From NCBI GenBank assembly GCA_943332105.1, contig CALQOD010000004.1, positions 1 to 59,999 of the forward strand: a DNA stretch of 59,999 nt, read 5' to 3'. Origin of the DNA: Chitinophaga pinensis. GTDB taxonomy: Bacteria > Bacteroidota > Bacteroidia > AKYH767-A > OLB10. The position numbers and the translations under genes were made by a program. This document shows, in pieces, positions 1 to 8,383 of this stretch (its first letter is position 1; each line of letters opens with the position of its first letter). Below the pieces are notes generated by a model. The model was not told the DNA's origin. It was given only the letters and a program-made list of their open reading frames with translations, and did not search any database.

Positions 1-144
1 CAAAATGTATAAATCATCATCAAGAACAAAACCAAATCGCAGCGTTTGTCCGTAAACGATAATAATTACAATGGCGAAAACGATTTTAAACAAAAGGGTT
101 GAACTTGCTTTTGTTTTTTCATTTTTTATTTTAGACTTCGACAT
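1..144 (-). CDS. N-terminal part of a polytopic membrane protein, probably GT-C glycosyltransferase-like (cut by window edge)
   Basis: Only the first 48 codons lie in the window; the frame is open to base 1. The start is the ATG at 144. The segment has a short Lys-rich cytoplasmic head, one hydrophobic helix (about residues 17-31) and then the sequence FGFVLDDDLYI. An acidic pair or triplet just after the first helix is typical of GT-C enzymes of the protein O-mannosyltransferase and TMTC type, so I infer a membrane glycosyltransferase using a lipid-linked sugar. The rest of the gene is needed to confirm this. A TAnnTTTG box at 182-189 could drive it. Confidence 0.6.
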   Translation of the reverse strand, partial: MSKSKIKNEKTKASSTLLFKIVFAIVIIIVYGQTLRFGFVLDDDLYIL

Positions 145-181
145 TTAAAATTGCGTTGTAGTTGATTGATTCTATTGCAGT

Positions 182-189
182 CAAAACTA
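182..189 (-). promoter_or_regulatory. Putative -7 promoter box (TAGTTTTG, minus strand)
   Basis: Read on the minus strand this is TAGTTTTG, a full match to the Bacteroidota -7 consensus TAnnTTTG, 37 bases before the ATG at 144. No clear TTG is seen at the expected -33 spacing, so this is a partial call. Confidence 0.4.
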
Positions 190-323
190 CATATAGCTTT
201 TTATCACGTTTTAGTAAAGTAATATTAAAATCATTAGAAAATTAAGTAGGCAATTTTTAAATTATAAACAGCAGAATATGAATTGATGATTTATTAATCG
301 ACAATAATCGACCAAAAATTCAT

Positions 324-352
324 CAAAAAAAAATCCCGAGTTTACCTCGGGA
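324..352 (-). terminator. Rho-independent terminator of the rplM-rpsI-rpsB-tsf operon
   Basis: A 7-bp stem TCCCGAG/CTCGGGA with a 5-base loop is followed, in the minus direction, by nine U residues (325-333 on the given strand are all A). It lies 26 bases after the tsf stop. The same stem sequence recurs in other terminators of this window. Confidence 0.9.
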
Positions 353-377
353 CTTTAAAACTTAAAACAATATGGAA

Positions 378-1211
378 TTATCCAATTTGTACTCTTTTGA
401 ATACAGATACAGTAAGTCCTTTTTCAATTCCGTCTAAATATTGACCAACTGATTTTTTATCTTCTTTAATGAAAAATTGATTTAATAAAGTGTTTTCTTG
501 ATAGAACTTATTCAATTTACCAGCAGCAATTTTTTCAACCATTTCTTCTGGTTTACCTTCTGCACGAATTTGCTCTTTAGCAATTTCTAATTCTCTTTCA
601 ATCGTTTCAGAATCAACATCATCTTTATTAATTGCAACTGGACTCATTGCAGCAATTTGCATAGCTACATCTTTTCCAGCTGACTCAGGTGCTGAAGCAC
701 TTGATAATCCAACCATTGAAGCTAATCGATTTCCTGGGTGATTATACGCAATTACTTTTGGTGCCTCAATAATTTCATAACGAGAAATTTCGATTTTCTC
801 ACCAATCTTACCTACCATATCAAATACTTTATCATTAACAGTAGCGCCATCAAATGGCAATGCTTTTAATGCTTCAGCATCGGATGGATTATTAGCTATT
901 GCTACATCTAATATTCCTTGGGCGAAGTTAACGAAATCTTGATTTTTAGCCACGAAATCAGTTTCACAAGATATAGCTACTAAATAGCCTTTGGTTCCTT
1001 CAGAATTTGTTTGAGCGATAATATACCCTTCTTTTGCATCACGATCTGCTCGGTTAGCAGCTACTTTCTGACCTTTCTTACGAAGATTATCGATGGCTTT
1101 TTCGAAATCACCTTCGGCTTCTGATAAGGCCTTCTTACAGTCCATCATTCCGGCGCCGGTAATTTGACGTAATTTATTTACATCAGCAGCGGTAATAGTT
1201 GCGGTTGACAT
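378..1211 (-). CDS. tsf: Translation elongation factor EF-Ts
   Basis: EF-Ts is the cytoplasmic nucleotide exchange factor that recycles EF-Tu from the GDP to the GTP form. The 277-residue product is full length. The N-terminal UBA-like module carries the hallmark LRQITGAGMMDCKKAL (about residues 14-29), and the EF-Tu contact segment around ETDFVAKN (about 82-89) is intact, followed by the core and C-terminal subdomains. It is the last gene of the rplM-rpsI-rpsB-tsf transcript and sits 84 bases after rpsB. That gap contains a strong hairpin, and a terminator follows the gene, so its dose relative to rpsB may be set by RNA structure. Confidence 0.98.
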   Translation of the reverse strand: MSTATITAADVNKLRQITGAGMMDCKKALSEAEGDFEKAIDNLRKKGQKVAANRADRDAKEGYIIAQTNSEGTKGYLVAISCETDFVAKNQDFVNFAQGILDVAIANNPSDAEALKALPFDGATVNDKVFDMVGKIGEKIEISRYEIIEAPKVIAYNHPGNRLASMVGLSSASAPESAGKDVAMQIAAMSPVAINKDDVDSETIERELEIAKEQIRAEGKPEEMVEKIAAGKLNKFYQENTLLNQFFIKEDKKSVGQYLDGIEKGLTVSVFKRVQIG

Positions 1212-1243
1212 GATTTTATATTTTTTAGATTTTATTATTTATA

Positions 1244-1274
1244 GATAGCGGGATGATGTTCTCACCCCGCTATC
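1244..1274 (-). other. Strong RNA hairpin in the rpsB-tsf intergenic region
   Basis: On the minus-strand RNA the arms GAUAGCGGG and CCCGCUAUC pair perfectly over 9 bp. Four more inner pairs (one G-U) close a 5-base loop GAACA, giving a stem of about 13 bp. No U-run follows, so it does not look like a simple terminator. It may be a processing, stability or partial attenuation element between the two genes. Confidence 0.75.
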
Positions 1275-1295
1275 AAATTTTATATCACTTACTAG

Positions 1296-2135
1296 TTATT
1301 TTTTAGGAGTGTTTTTACGAGAACGTAGCCCTGTACCCTTTTTCTTTTCACCGCCTTCTGATGTTTCTTCATCTGCTGTAGCTACGACACTATCTTTTGC
1401 TATTTCTTCATTAGCCGCATCACGCTCGCGCTCTTGTTCTTTATCAACTTTACGCTCTGATAATCCTTCTTCGATTGAACGAACCATGCAGTTCAAAATT
1501 AATTCAATTGATTTTGAAGCATCATCATTAGCTGGAATTGGGAAATCAATTAATGATGGATCACTATTAGTATCACAGATTGCAATAGTTGGGATTCCTA
1601 GTTTTATTGCTTCGTCAACAGCGATATGTTCTTTCACTGTATCTACGATGAATAAAGCTGCTGGAAGTCTGTTCAAATCAGCGATTGACCCAATCAACTT
1701 TTCCATCTTTGCTTTCTGACGAGAAATCTGAAGGCGCTCTTTTTTGGAAACAACCGATAAAGTTCCATCGCTCATCATCTTATCTAAATTTGCCATCTTT
1801 TTAACGGACTTACGCTGAGTAGCAAAGTTCGTTAACATACCACCTGGCCAACGCTCAGTGATATAAGGCATATTTACTGATTTAGATGCATTAGCAACTA
1901 TTTCTTTTGCTTGTTTTTTTGTTGCGACAAACAAGATTTTCTTGCCTGACTTTGCGATTTGTTTAACTGCTGCTGCTGCTTCTTCAAGCTTTGCATGAGT
2001 TTTATTTAAATCGATTATATGAATACCATTGCGCTCCATAAAGATGTATGCGCCCATTTTGGGGTTCCATTTACGCTTCAAGTGTCCGAAGTGAACACCG
2101 GCATTTAGAAGTTCTTCTTGCGTTACGTTTATCAT
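1296..2135 (-). CDS. rpsB: 30S ribosomal protein S2
   Basis: S2 is a late-assembling protein of the small ribosomal subunit that bridges head and body and supports S1 binding. The 279-residue product begins with the family signature around LLNAGVHFGHLKRKWNPKM and carries RWPGGMLTNF near residues 94-103. The core ends near residue 233. The remaining 45 or so residues form a charged, Glu- and Lys-rich tail absent from the E. coli protein, a kind of extension seen in several Bacteroidota. It is third in the rplM-rpsI-rpsB-tsf operon, 32 bases after rpsI. Confidence 0.98.
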   Translation of the reverse strand: MINVTQEELLNAGVHFGHLKRKWNPKMGAYIFMERNGIHIIDLNKTHAKLEEAAAAVKQIAKSGKKILFVATKKQAKEIVANASKSVNMPYITERWPGGMLTNFATQRKSVKKMANLDKMMSDGTLSVVSKKERLQISRQKAKMEKLIGSIADLNRLPAALFIVDTVKEHIAVDEAIKLGIPTIAICDTNSDPSLIDFPIPANDDASKSIELILNCMVRSIEEGLSERKVDKEQERERDAANEEIAKDSVVATADEETSEGGEKKKGTGLRSRKNTPKK

Positions 2136-2167
2136 TACGCTATTTGTATGCTGAGGGATGAGTAATA

Positions 2168-2554
2168 TTAACGTTTAGAGAATTGGAAGCGACGACGCGC
2201 TTTGCGTTGACCGTATTTCTTACGCTCAACCATACGAGGGTCACGAGTAAGTAATCCGTTAGATTTTAATGCAGGACGATATTCAGCATTGATTTTACAC
2301 AACGCACGGGCAATAGCCATACGGATAGCTTCCGCCTGACCATTATATCCTCCTCCTCCAACATTAATTGTTACATCATATTGCTCTTTAGTGTTTGAAA
2401 TTTCAAACGCTTGTTGAACCAATATTTGTAATGGCATTGTTGGGAAATATTCCTTGTAATCGCGGCTATTAACCGAGATGGTTCCGTTACCCGGCTTTAC
2501 ATAAACGCGGGCTACTGCTGTTTTACGGCGACCAATTGTATGAGTGATTTCCAT
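2168..2554 (-). CDS. rpsI: 30S ribosomal protein S9
   Basis: S9 is a small-subunit head protein whose basic C-terminal tail reaches the P-site tRNA. The product is 128 residues, the usual length. It opens with the signature around IGRRKTAVARVYVKPG and has the central glycine run NVGGGGYNGQAEA. The C-terminus ends in the conserved basic tail KYGQRKARRRFQFSKR. It follows rplM by 11 bases, the near-universal L13-S9 pair, and should be co-transcribed and probably translationally coupled. Confidence 0.98.
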   Translation of the reverse strand: MEITHTIGRRKTAVARVYVKPGNGTISVNSRDYKEYFPTMPLQILVQQAFEISNTKEQYDVTINVGGGGYNGQAEAIRMAIARALCKINAEYRPALKSNGLLTRDPRMVERKKYGQRKARRRFQFSKR

Positions 2555-2565
2555 GTAGATTTATA

Positions 2566-3015
2566 TCAATACTTAAGAGTTACTGCTTTAGGTTGCTGTG
2601 CTGCATGCGGATGTTCTGTACCAGCGTACAAGTAAAGATTTCCTTTTATAGCATTTCCTAAACGATTTCTAGGAATCATTCCGTAAATCGCTTTTTCAAG
2701 AACTATTGTTGGTTTAACTGCAATTAGTTTTGCAGGAGTAATTCTACGTTGCCCACCTGGATAACCAGTATGGCGAACATACTCCTTCATTGTCCACTTG
2801 CGACCAGTAAGACGAATCTTATCCGCGTTGATGATGATTACATTGTCTCCACAATCTACATGCGGGGTGTAATTCGGTCTATGCTTTCCACGAAGAATAA
2901 TTGCAGCCTGAGAAGCAAAACGACCTAATACTTGGTCTTTCGCATCTAGCACAACCCACTCCTTCGTAGCTGTCTTGGCATTTGCCGAAATCGTTTTATA
3001 ACTTAACGTATTCAC
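2566..3015 (-). CDS. rplM: 50S ribosomal protein L13
   Basis: L13 is an early-assembly protein of the large ribosomal subunit. The 149-residue product shows the family landmarks VLDAKDQVLGRFAS (N-terminal), RGKHRPNYTPHVDCGD, VRHTGYPGG and AIYGMIPRNRLG. It is the first gene of the rplM-rpsI-rpsB-tsf operon. A TTTG-N19-TAATTTTG promoter ends 38 bases upstream of the ATG, leaving a leader of roughly 30 bases, too short for a large structured autoregulatory leader. Confidence 0.98.
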   Translation of the reverse strand: MNTLSYKTISANAKTATKEWVVLDAKDQVLGRFASQAAIILRGKHRPNYTPHVDCGDNVIIINADKIRLTGRKWTMKEYVRHTGYPGGQRRITPAKLIAVKPTIVLEKAIYGMIPRNRLGNAIKGNLYLYAGTEHPHAAQQPKAVTLKY

Positions 3016-3053
3016 GATGTTAATTTTTATTAATGTGATTTTCTAAGGGGTTG

Positions 3054-3084
3054 CAAAATTAGAAATATTTATTACAATAACAAA
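3054..3084 (-). promoter_or_regulatory. Bacteroidota-type promoter of the rplM operon
   Basis: On the minus strand a TTTG (3084-3081) and a TAATTTTG (3061-3054) are separated by exactly 19 bp. This matches the Bacteroidota sigma-ABfr consensus TTG-N19-21-TAnnTTTG. It lies directly upstream of rplM. Confidence 0.85.
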
Positions 3085-3319
3085 ACATATCAACATTTTT
3101 TTTGATATTTTAATGTATTGAAAAGTAGCATTTTAAATAGTTCAATGAACCAAAGAGTGCCGTTTCTCGATTTTGGAATCATCCCAAATGTGGAAAATAG
3201 CGAGATTAAAGTTATTCACTTTTTATCAGTTTTGAGAGATAAAATAGATTCAAAAACTTGGCAAAAAAAATAGCCGAATATTTATGCCTCAATATCAGAT
3301 TTAGAATTCTTAAATGGCA
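3085..3319. other. Intergenic gap between rplM promoter and methyltransferase; no firm gene
   Basis: This is the non-coding stretch (with 3016-3084) between rplM and the gene ending at 3320. A 42-codon plus-strand ORF runs from ATG 3145 to TAG 3273, but it has no visible ribosome binding site, recognisable family or promoter, so I do not call it a gene. No tRNA-like fold or terminator hairpin is apparent. It could hold the eroded remnant of a gene. Confidence 0.4.
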
Positions 3320-4060
3320 TTAATCTACCTTTCGGGAAACAGCAATCGTCGATAATCCTAACTTAAAAAAAGTAATTTTATCTATCCACTTTGCTATCGG
3401 CACCAACCGATTATAAAACTTCATGTCCCCGCCAGCAATCACCCCTTTTCTTGAAAACAGTCCTCCATAAATCCAGGCTGCTATTCCCAAACTATTAAAC
3501 CCCTTAACCGACTCTAATATCAATGGAGCAGTGTGCATTAACTTTCCTAAATCTCTGAACCCATATCTTTTAAAATGAAACAGGTTACGATCTATTTTAT
3601 TATAAAGCAATGCATGAGCTGGAACTAGAATTATCAATTTACCGCCTGCACTCAACAACTTAGTTGCGTTTCGAATAGCTAAACTGTCGTTTTCTATGTG
3701 CTCAATAACATTTAACGCAAAAACAGTTTTAAATTTTCCGAAATAGCCGTGAAATTTTTCATCAAAATTTTTATCTACTAGGTCGAGCTGTATGACTTCC
3801 TGCTCTTTTTCTGAGAACCCTCTCTTTAAAAAATCTATATATTCCAATCTGATATCCGTCATCATCAGCGAATGGCCTTCCGCTATACAACATTTTGAAA
3901 TATTACCTATTCCACTCCCTATTTCTAAAACAGGCGATTCAATATATGCTGCAATCTGACTGTACATCCATTTATTAAACGCATCCGCATCCTGTAATGC
4001 CTGCAGCGTTTCCAGTCCTTCGGCATCGTGCTCCTTAAATTTAAAATGCCGACTACTCAT
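3320..4060 (-). CDS. Class I SAM-dependent methyltransferase of a glycan cluster
   Basis: The 246-residue product has the Rossmann-type SAM-binding signature VLEIGSGIGNISK (about residues 44-56), an acidic residue closing the second strand (MMTDIRLEY) and FALNVIEHIEND as the motif IV region, the UbiE/Methyltransf_11-like pattern. The substrate cannot be read from sequence. Its start overlaps the stop of the upstream GT2 gene by one base (TAATG), so the two are almost certainly translated together. That suggests it methylates a sugar or a lipid intermediate of the same pathway. Confidence 0.85.
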   Translation of the reverse strand: MSSRHFKFKEHDAEGLETLQALQDADAFNKWMYSQIAAYIESPVLEIGSGIGNISKCCIAEGHSLMMTDIRLEYIDFLKRGFSEKEQEVIQLDLVDKNFDEKFHGYFGKFKTVFALNVIEHIENDSLAIRNATKLLSAGGKLIILVPAHALLYNKIDRNLFHFKRYGFRDLGKLMHTAPLILESVKGFNSLGIAAWIYGGLFSRKGVIAGGDMKFYNRLVPIAKWIDKITFFKLGLSTIAVSRKVD

Positions 4061-4776
4061 TAACCAAATAGGTTATATTTAAGAATGCAATAAATTGCGC
4101 GAAAACCATCCTTCCAATTAATCTTCTTCCCTTCCTCGTAAGTACGACCATAATAGGATATACCCACTTCATAAATCCGAATGTTTGGAATCTTGGCAAT
4201 CTTAGCCGTAACCTCTGGCTCAAATCCAAAGCGATTTTCTTTTAATTGAATTGACTGTATAGTTTCCCTTTTAAATACTTTATAGCATGTTTCCATGTCG
4301 GTTAAATTTAAATTGGATAACATATTTGAAGTAAATGTCAATATTTTATTTCCGAGAGTATGCCAGAAAAACAAAATACGATGCGGCTTCCCTCCAATAA
4401 AACGAGAGCCGTAAACCACATCCGCAAAACCATCTAAAATCGGTTTTAATAAACTATTATACTCTAATGGGTCATACTCCAAATCGGCATCCTGAATAAT
4501 TACATAATCGCCAGTTGCTTCTTTAATGCCTCTGTGAAGAGCCGCGCCTTTTCCCATATTTCTTTCTTGAGTAAAAAGTATTACAGGAAAATCCGGGTTA
4601 GCTAATAGATAGTTATGTATTGAATCTATGGTCGTGTCTGTTGAACAATCATTCACAATAATAATTTCCATCTTAATATCATTAATCAAATTAACAGATT
4701 TGATTTTATCCAATATAAGATGAATTGTGCGTGCTTCGTTATAAGCGGGGATTACAACTGATAAAATTTGTGTCAT
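4060..4776 (-). CDS. Family 2 glycosyltransferase, polyprenyl-phosphate hexose synthase-like
   Basis: The product (238 residues) is a soluble GT-A enzyme of the dolichyl-phosphate mannose synthase type. It starts with [14 protein letters not shown], has the nucleotide-binding [12 protein letters not shown], the acceptor region [20 protein letters not shown] and the metal-binding QDADLEYDP, followed by VYGSRF. This class transfers a sugar from UDP or GDP to polyprenyl phosphate at the inner membrane. No C-terminal membrane helices are present, unlike the second GT2 at 10299-11255. It overlaps the methyltransferase by one base. Neighbouring GT-C-like membrane proteins could use its product. Confidence 0.88.
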   Translation of the reverse strand: MTQILSVVIPAYNEARTIHLILDKIKSVNLINDIKMEIIIVNDCSTDTTIDSIHNYLLANPDFPVILFTQERNMGKGAALHRGIKEATGDYVIIQDADLEYDPLEYNSLLKPILDGFADVVYGSRFIGGKPHRILFFWHTLGNKILTFTSNMLSNLNLTDMETCYKVFKRETIQSIQLKENRFGFEPEVTAKIAKIPNIRIYEVGISYYGRTYEEGKKINWKDGFRAIYCILKYNLFG

Positions 4777-4842
4777 AAAAATGAATTTAATGATGCGAAT
4801 TTAATAATTTAAAATGTTTAACCTATTAAAGCCTAATTAAGT

Positions 4843-4850
4843 TAGTTTTG
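4843..4850 (+). promoter_or_regulatory. Putative -7 promoter box (TAGTTTTG)
   Basis: A complete TAnnTTTG match 33 bases before the ATG of the glycoside hydrolase gene. The -33 element is not clear. Confidence 0.5.
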
Positions 4851-4883
4851 CGTCGATCAACTTATTAGATGTCCTGAATTATT

Positions 4884-6395
4884 ATGAAAAAAATTCTGGT
4901 GTTTTTTATTTTTTTGTGTTTAGTGGGGTGGGGTTATTTTTATCTTGAATATAAAAGATCCTCTCCTTATATTGAGCCACATAAGGTAGAAAGCAAATTT
5001 GCTACTATACAAAACAAACAATTTTATTTAGATGGGAAACCATTCTATCCTAAAGTAATAAATTTTGTAGTTTCACTACGCGTGAATGACACTGCTATGT
5101 GGCCAGCCATTTATGTTGGATATGGCCCTAAGGGTCAATTCGGTTATGAAGATAAAATTTCAAGTCTAAACGATTTACAAGCTCACTTGAACTTAGTCAA
5201 AGACCTTGGCTATAATACAGTGCGCCTAGTTGGCATTGGCGAACCAGAACTTCGGGATCGAATAACAGGCCGAATTAATTTTAAAGCCAGCTATGGTGAT
5301 AATCACAATTATTGTCTATACCTGAATAACGATAACGACTATACGAAGTATTTAACTGCACTTGATGAATTAATGCAGGCTGTGAAAAATGCTGGTTTAA
5401 AAGCAATATTTACAACGCGCTTATTTAAAGAGTCACAGGAAACAGAAATAAATCTGGAAAAGATTACCAGTCATTTTAAAGATAATACTTCATTATTGGC
5501 TTATGATTTTTTTAATGAGCCTTTGTATTTCGATTCATTAGAAAGAAAAAAAGAAGATGTTTATTACATTACTTTAAAATGGCAAAAGATTGCTAAGAAG
5601 AATGACCCCAACCATTTGACGACAATCGGACTTGCCAATCAAAGAGAGTTATTTGAATGGGATCCGAATTTGATGAACGTAGATTTCATTTCTTTTCACC
5701 CTTACGAATTTGAAAAGGACCAAGTGCGGAATGAAATGTATTGGTACTCTCGTTTTGTTAAAAAACCATGGATTATTGGTGAAACCGGAATTCCTGCGGA
5801 CAATGATTCAGTGAAATATGGGGCGCAAGTTGAATTTGCGAAAAAAACTATGTTGCAAAATTATAATTGTGGCGGTATGGGCTATTCGTGGTGGCAATTT
5901 AAAGATGTAGACTGGAATATTTATCATCAGAATTTTCTTGGAGTTTTAAGTTGGACTGGAGAAACAAAAACAAGTAAAGGTGAAATAGTAAATGGTACCC
6001 CAAAACCAGTTAATAAAGCCATCAACGATTTTGATGTAAAACAAAAAAAGGGCAAGTGTGATTGCTTATCAAATTATTACAATTTTAGCAATAATAATAA
6101 ATATCGTGTGACTGGTAAGATGGTTAATGAGAACGGGAAACCTATTGAAGGTGGAGAAATATTAGCATGGGATGAATGGTGGATTAATCATCACGTAACT
6201 ACAACAAAAGCAGATGGCACTTTTGAGCTATACAGTGAATACTCATTTTACCATTGGATGATTGCTGGTCCGCTATACGATCGTATTCGCGGCGACTTTA
6301 AACCAGATACAGCATTCGTTGGTAAAGATGGTATTCCTACTTTAAGAATGGGTACAATAAAGCTTAAAAAACTTGAAGTATCAGCGGTTCAATAA
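4884..6395 (+). CDS. Membrane-anchored GH5-like glycoside hydrolase with C-terminal regulatory-like beta domain
   Basis: The 503-residue protein begins with an uncleaved-looking hydrophobic anchor (about residues 4-21), so it should act in the periplasm or at the surface. A TIM-barrel of the clan GH-A type follows. DFFNEP places the acid/base at Glu212 and IIGETG the nucleophile at Glu300, with HPYEF and YSWWQFKDVDW as the usual aromatic and His positions. From about residue 411 there is a carboxypeptidase-regulatory-like (CarbRegD) domain starting YRVTGKMVNENGKPIEGG. The substrate is unknown. It is transcribed away from the GT2/methyltransferase pair and its last 7 bases overlap the end of the opposing gene. 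Confidence 0.85.
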   Translation: MKKILVFFIFLCLVGWGYFYLEYKRSSPYIEPHKVESKFATIQNKQFYLDGKPFYPKVINFVVSLRVNDTAMWPAIYVGYGPKGQFGYEDKISSLNDLQAHLNLVKDLGYNTVRLVGIGEPELRDRITGRINFKASYGDNHNYCLYLNNDNDYTKYLTALDELMQAVKNAGLKAIFTTRLFKESQETEINLEKITSHFKDNTSLLAYDFFNEPLYFDSLERKKEDVYYITLKWQKIAKKNDPNHLTTIGLANQRELFEWDPNLMNVDFISFHPYEFEKDQVRNEMYWYSRFVKKPWIIGETGIPADNDSVKYGAQVEFAKKTMLQNYNCGGMGYSWWQFKDVDWNIYHQNFLGVLSWTGETKTSKGEIVNGTPKPVNKAINDFDVKQKKGKCDCLSNYYNFSNNNKYRVTGKMVNENGKPIEGGEILAWDEWWINHHVTTTKADGTFELYSEYSFYHWMIAGPLYDRIRGDFKPDTAFVGKDGIPTLRMGTIKLKKLEVSAVQ

Positions 6396-8383
6396 TACAA
6401 AGGTGTTTCAAAAACAAACCCCGATTTATTAGTTGGTAATTTATCAAAGCTTCTTAATGTTCCATCTTTTTCCAATGATAAATAATTATTATTAAACGTT
6501 TTTATTACAAAACTACCATTAGGCAATTTGGTTAATTTAAAGCGTTCCCATTCGCCTACTCCATCGCGATTAGCCACCATCAAACCATTATCAAAAAATT
6601 CAGCGCAGGCATATTTACCATTGGCAGCACGAAAAACAGAAGTACTGTCTTCAATTTGCGCGGACTCGAATAAATCACCATCATTCAGATTAACCCCATT
6701 GGCAATTAATTTATCACCATGGCCCTTATCTATTTTAAGGTATTTCCCATTAGCACATTTTATTTTTACATAACTGCGATGTAAAAAGCGCGCATTATCT
6801 TCACTAACAACAACAACATCATTGATAGATTTATTATTTATGGATAGCCATGCCGTGAGCGAGTCTAATCCTTCTCCATCAAAAAACCCTTTGTATTTAT
6901 CAGGGTAAAGTCCTGTGTAAGCATTAACGCAGGGCACATTTAAATCCTGACAGGCAATCATAACATCTAAATGGTTGTATGGTTCTTGGCCAATTAAATT
7001 ATAATGTTGGTATGCTATTGCCTTATTACCTATAACATACTTTTGAATTCGGTCTTTCGTTTCTTTTTCTCGTTGCTGAACTTCTTGTTTTTTATATTGA
7101 CGCTCCCAGTAAGAAGTTGAATTATCAATAACAACTAACAGCGGTAATAATAACAATATGTTTTTATACTTACTTTTCTCGAATACTTTTAATACTGCCA
7201 TCATCAAGATTACGATCAAAATGATTTCAGCATTGATAATACGATTGATGGAACGCATGGATCCAAAACCCGGAAGATTGAAAAAGAATTTATAAAGTGT
7301 AAATCCATTTATGTTTAAAGTAAATACAACCAACAACAAAAGACTTAATAGAATGAATAATAGTTCTTTTTTATTTGTCGCTTTTCGATAGGCAAATGGG
7401 AATAAAAGAATTCCTAAATATGCTATTAATCCTGGGAATAAAAACAGCTCCCACCAATTGCCTCCTTGGTCTCGTATATGCCAGCTAAGAAATCTCCACA
7501 TTGCAGATTCAGGAATGGCTGAAAAATAAGATCTCCATGTTGGAATATAGCTCAATACTTCTTCGAAATTGCGATAGCCAAAACGACTACTGATTTCCAT
7601 GTAGGGAATAAACATGGGCATTAACAAAAGTGTTCCTATAACAATTGTAAGCAGATGTTTGAAAATGTTTTTCCATTCTTTGAGCCAAGAAAATAATTGC
7701 TTGTCGCGATATACCATGAGATACGCCAAAAAAACAAACAACAAAATGTAAATAATAAAAAATCCTAAATAAATACCACAGTAAAACTGATAAACTACTC
7801 CTATAGTAAGTAAATAAAATGATTTTAGATTTTTATTTTTTAACCAATTCCAGAACCAATAAATAATTAATGGAATCACAAAGCGTGGAAACACCTGGGC
7901 ATGATTTATATGCGTTAAAATTAATATTGAAAATGAAAATATGTATGCTCCAACTGATGATAATAAAGTAGATTCAGACCATTTTTTTAAAGCCCAATAA
8001 GCACAGATAAAATTTAAAACAAAGAGTGAAAAAAACCATAATTGGAAAGAAGTTTCCCTATCGCATTTCATTAATCTGAATACTGAATATAATGGAACGG
8101 TTCCCAGTAAATTATCCGAATAGGCGATTACGTTTTTTTCAGGATACATAAATGGTGCATCCCAATAATTGGAAACTTTGCCTGACAGAAAATTATATCC
8201 GTGTTCTAAAATATAATTATTAAAACGAGAGTCGCCTTTATCGCCAGGCATTACTGATAAATCGCGTTGTAATATATCTAAAGGGAAAAGCCAGACACCT
8301 ACTACCAACAAAACAAATGGTAATAGGGAACTCACTTGTATTTCTTTGTTAAAATAATTCCTGATCCTAGAAATCAATGTCAT
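6389..8383 (-). CDS. Polytopic GT-C-like membrane protein with C-terminal fascin-like beta-trefoil
   Basis: This is a 664-residue protein in three parts. Residues about 20-425 are many hydrophobic helices. The first loop carries MPGDKGDSRFNNYILEHGY, an acidic-loop arrangement like that of GT-C glycosyltransferases and YfhO-type proteins. Residues about 425-530 are a soluble, probably periplasmic segment. Residues about 535-664 contain three repeats of about 40 residues, with ANGKYLKI, ANGKYACA and NNNYLSLE at equivalent places and a closing FE/FKL/FE, which is the pattern of a fascin or actin-crosslinking-type beta-trefoil. I infer a glycan-binding module attached to a sugar transferase. It overlaps the upstream membrane protein gene by 4 bases (ATGA). 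Confidence 0.75.
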   Translation of the reverse strand: MTLISRIRNYFNKEIQVSSLLPFVLLVVGVWLFPLDILQRDLSVMPGDKGDSRFNNYILEHGYNFLSGKVSNYWDAPFMYPEKNVIAYSDNLLGTVPLYSVFRLMKCDRETSFQLWFFSLFVLNFICAYWALKKWSESTLLSSVGAYIFSFSILILTHINHAQVFPRFVIPLIIYWFWNWLKNKNLKSFYLLTIGVVYQFYCGIYLGFFIIYILLFVFLAYLMVYRDKQLFSWLKEWKNIFKHLLTIVIGTLLLMPMFIPYMEISSRFGYRNFEEVLSYIPTWRSYFSAIPESAMWRFLSWHIRDQGGNWWELFLFPGLIAYLGILLFPFAYRKATNKKELLFILLSLLLLVVFTLNINGFTLYKFFFNLPGFGSMRSINRIINAEIILIVILMMAVLKVFEKSKYKNILLLLPLLVVIDNSTSYWERQYKKQEVQQREKETKDRIQKYVIGNKAIAYQHYNLIGQEPYNHLDVMIACQDLNVPCVNAYTGLYPDKYKGFFDGEGLDSLTAWLSINNKSINDVVVVSEDNARFLHRSYVKIKCANGKYLKIDKGHGDKLIANGVNLNDGDLFESAQIEDSTSVFRAANGKYACAEFFDNGLMVANRDGVGEWERFKLTKLPNGSFVIKTFNNNYLSLEKDGTLRSFDKLPTNKSGFVFETPLYY

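Noticed and set aside
1309..1719. 136-codon plus-strand open frame opposite rpsB
   Set aside because: It is antisense to the highly conserved rpsB and has no homology or start context; a shadow frame.
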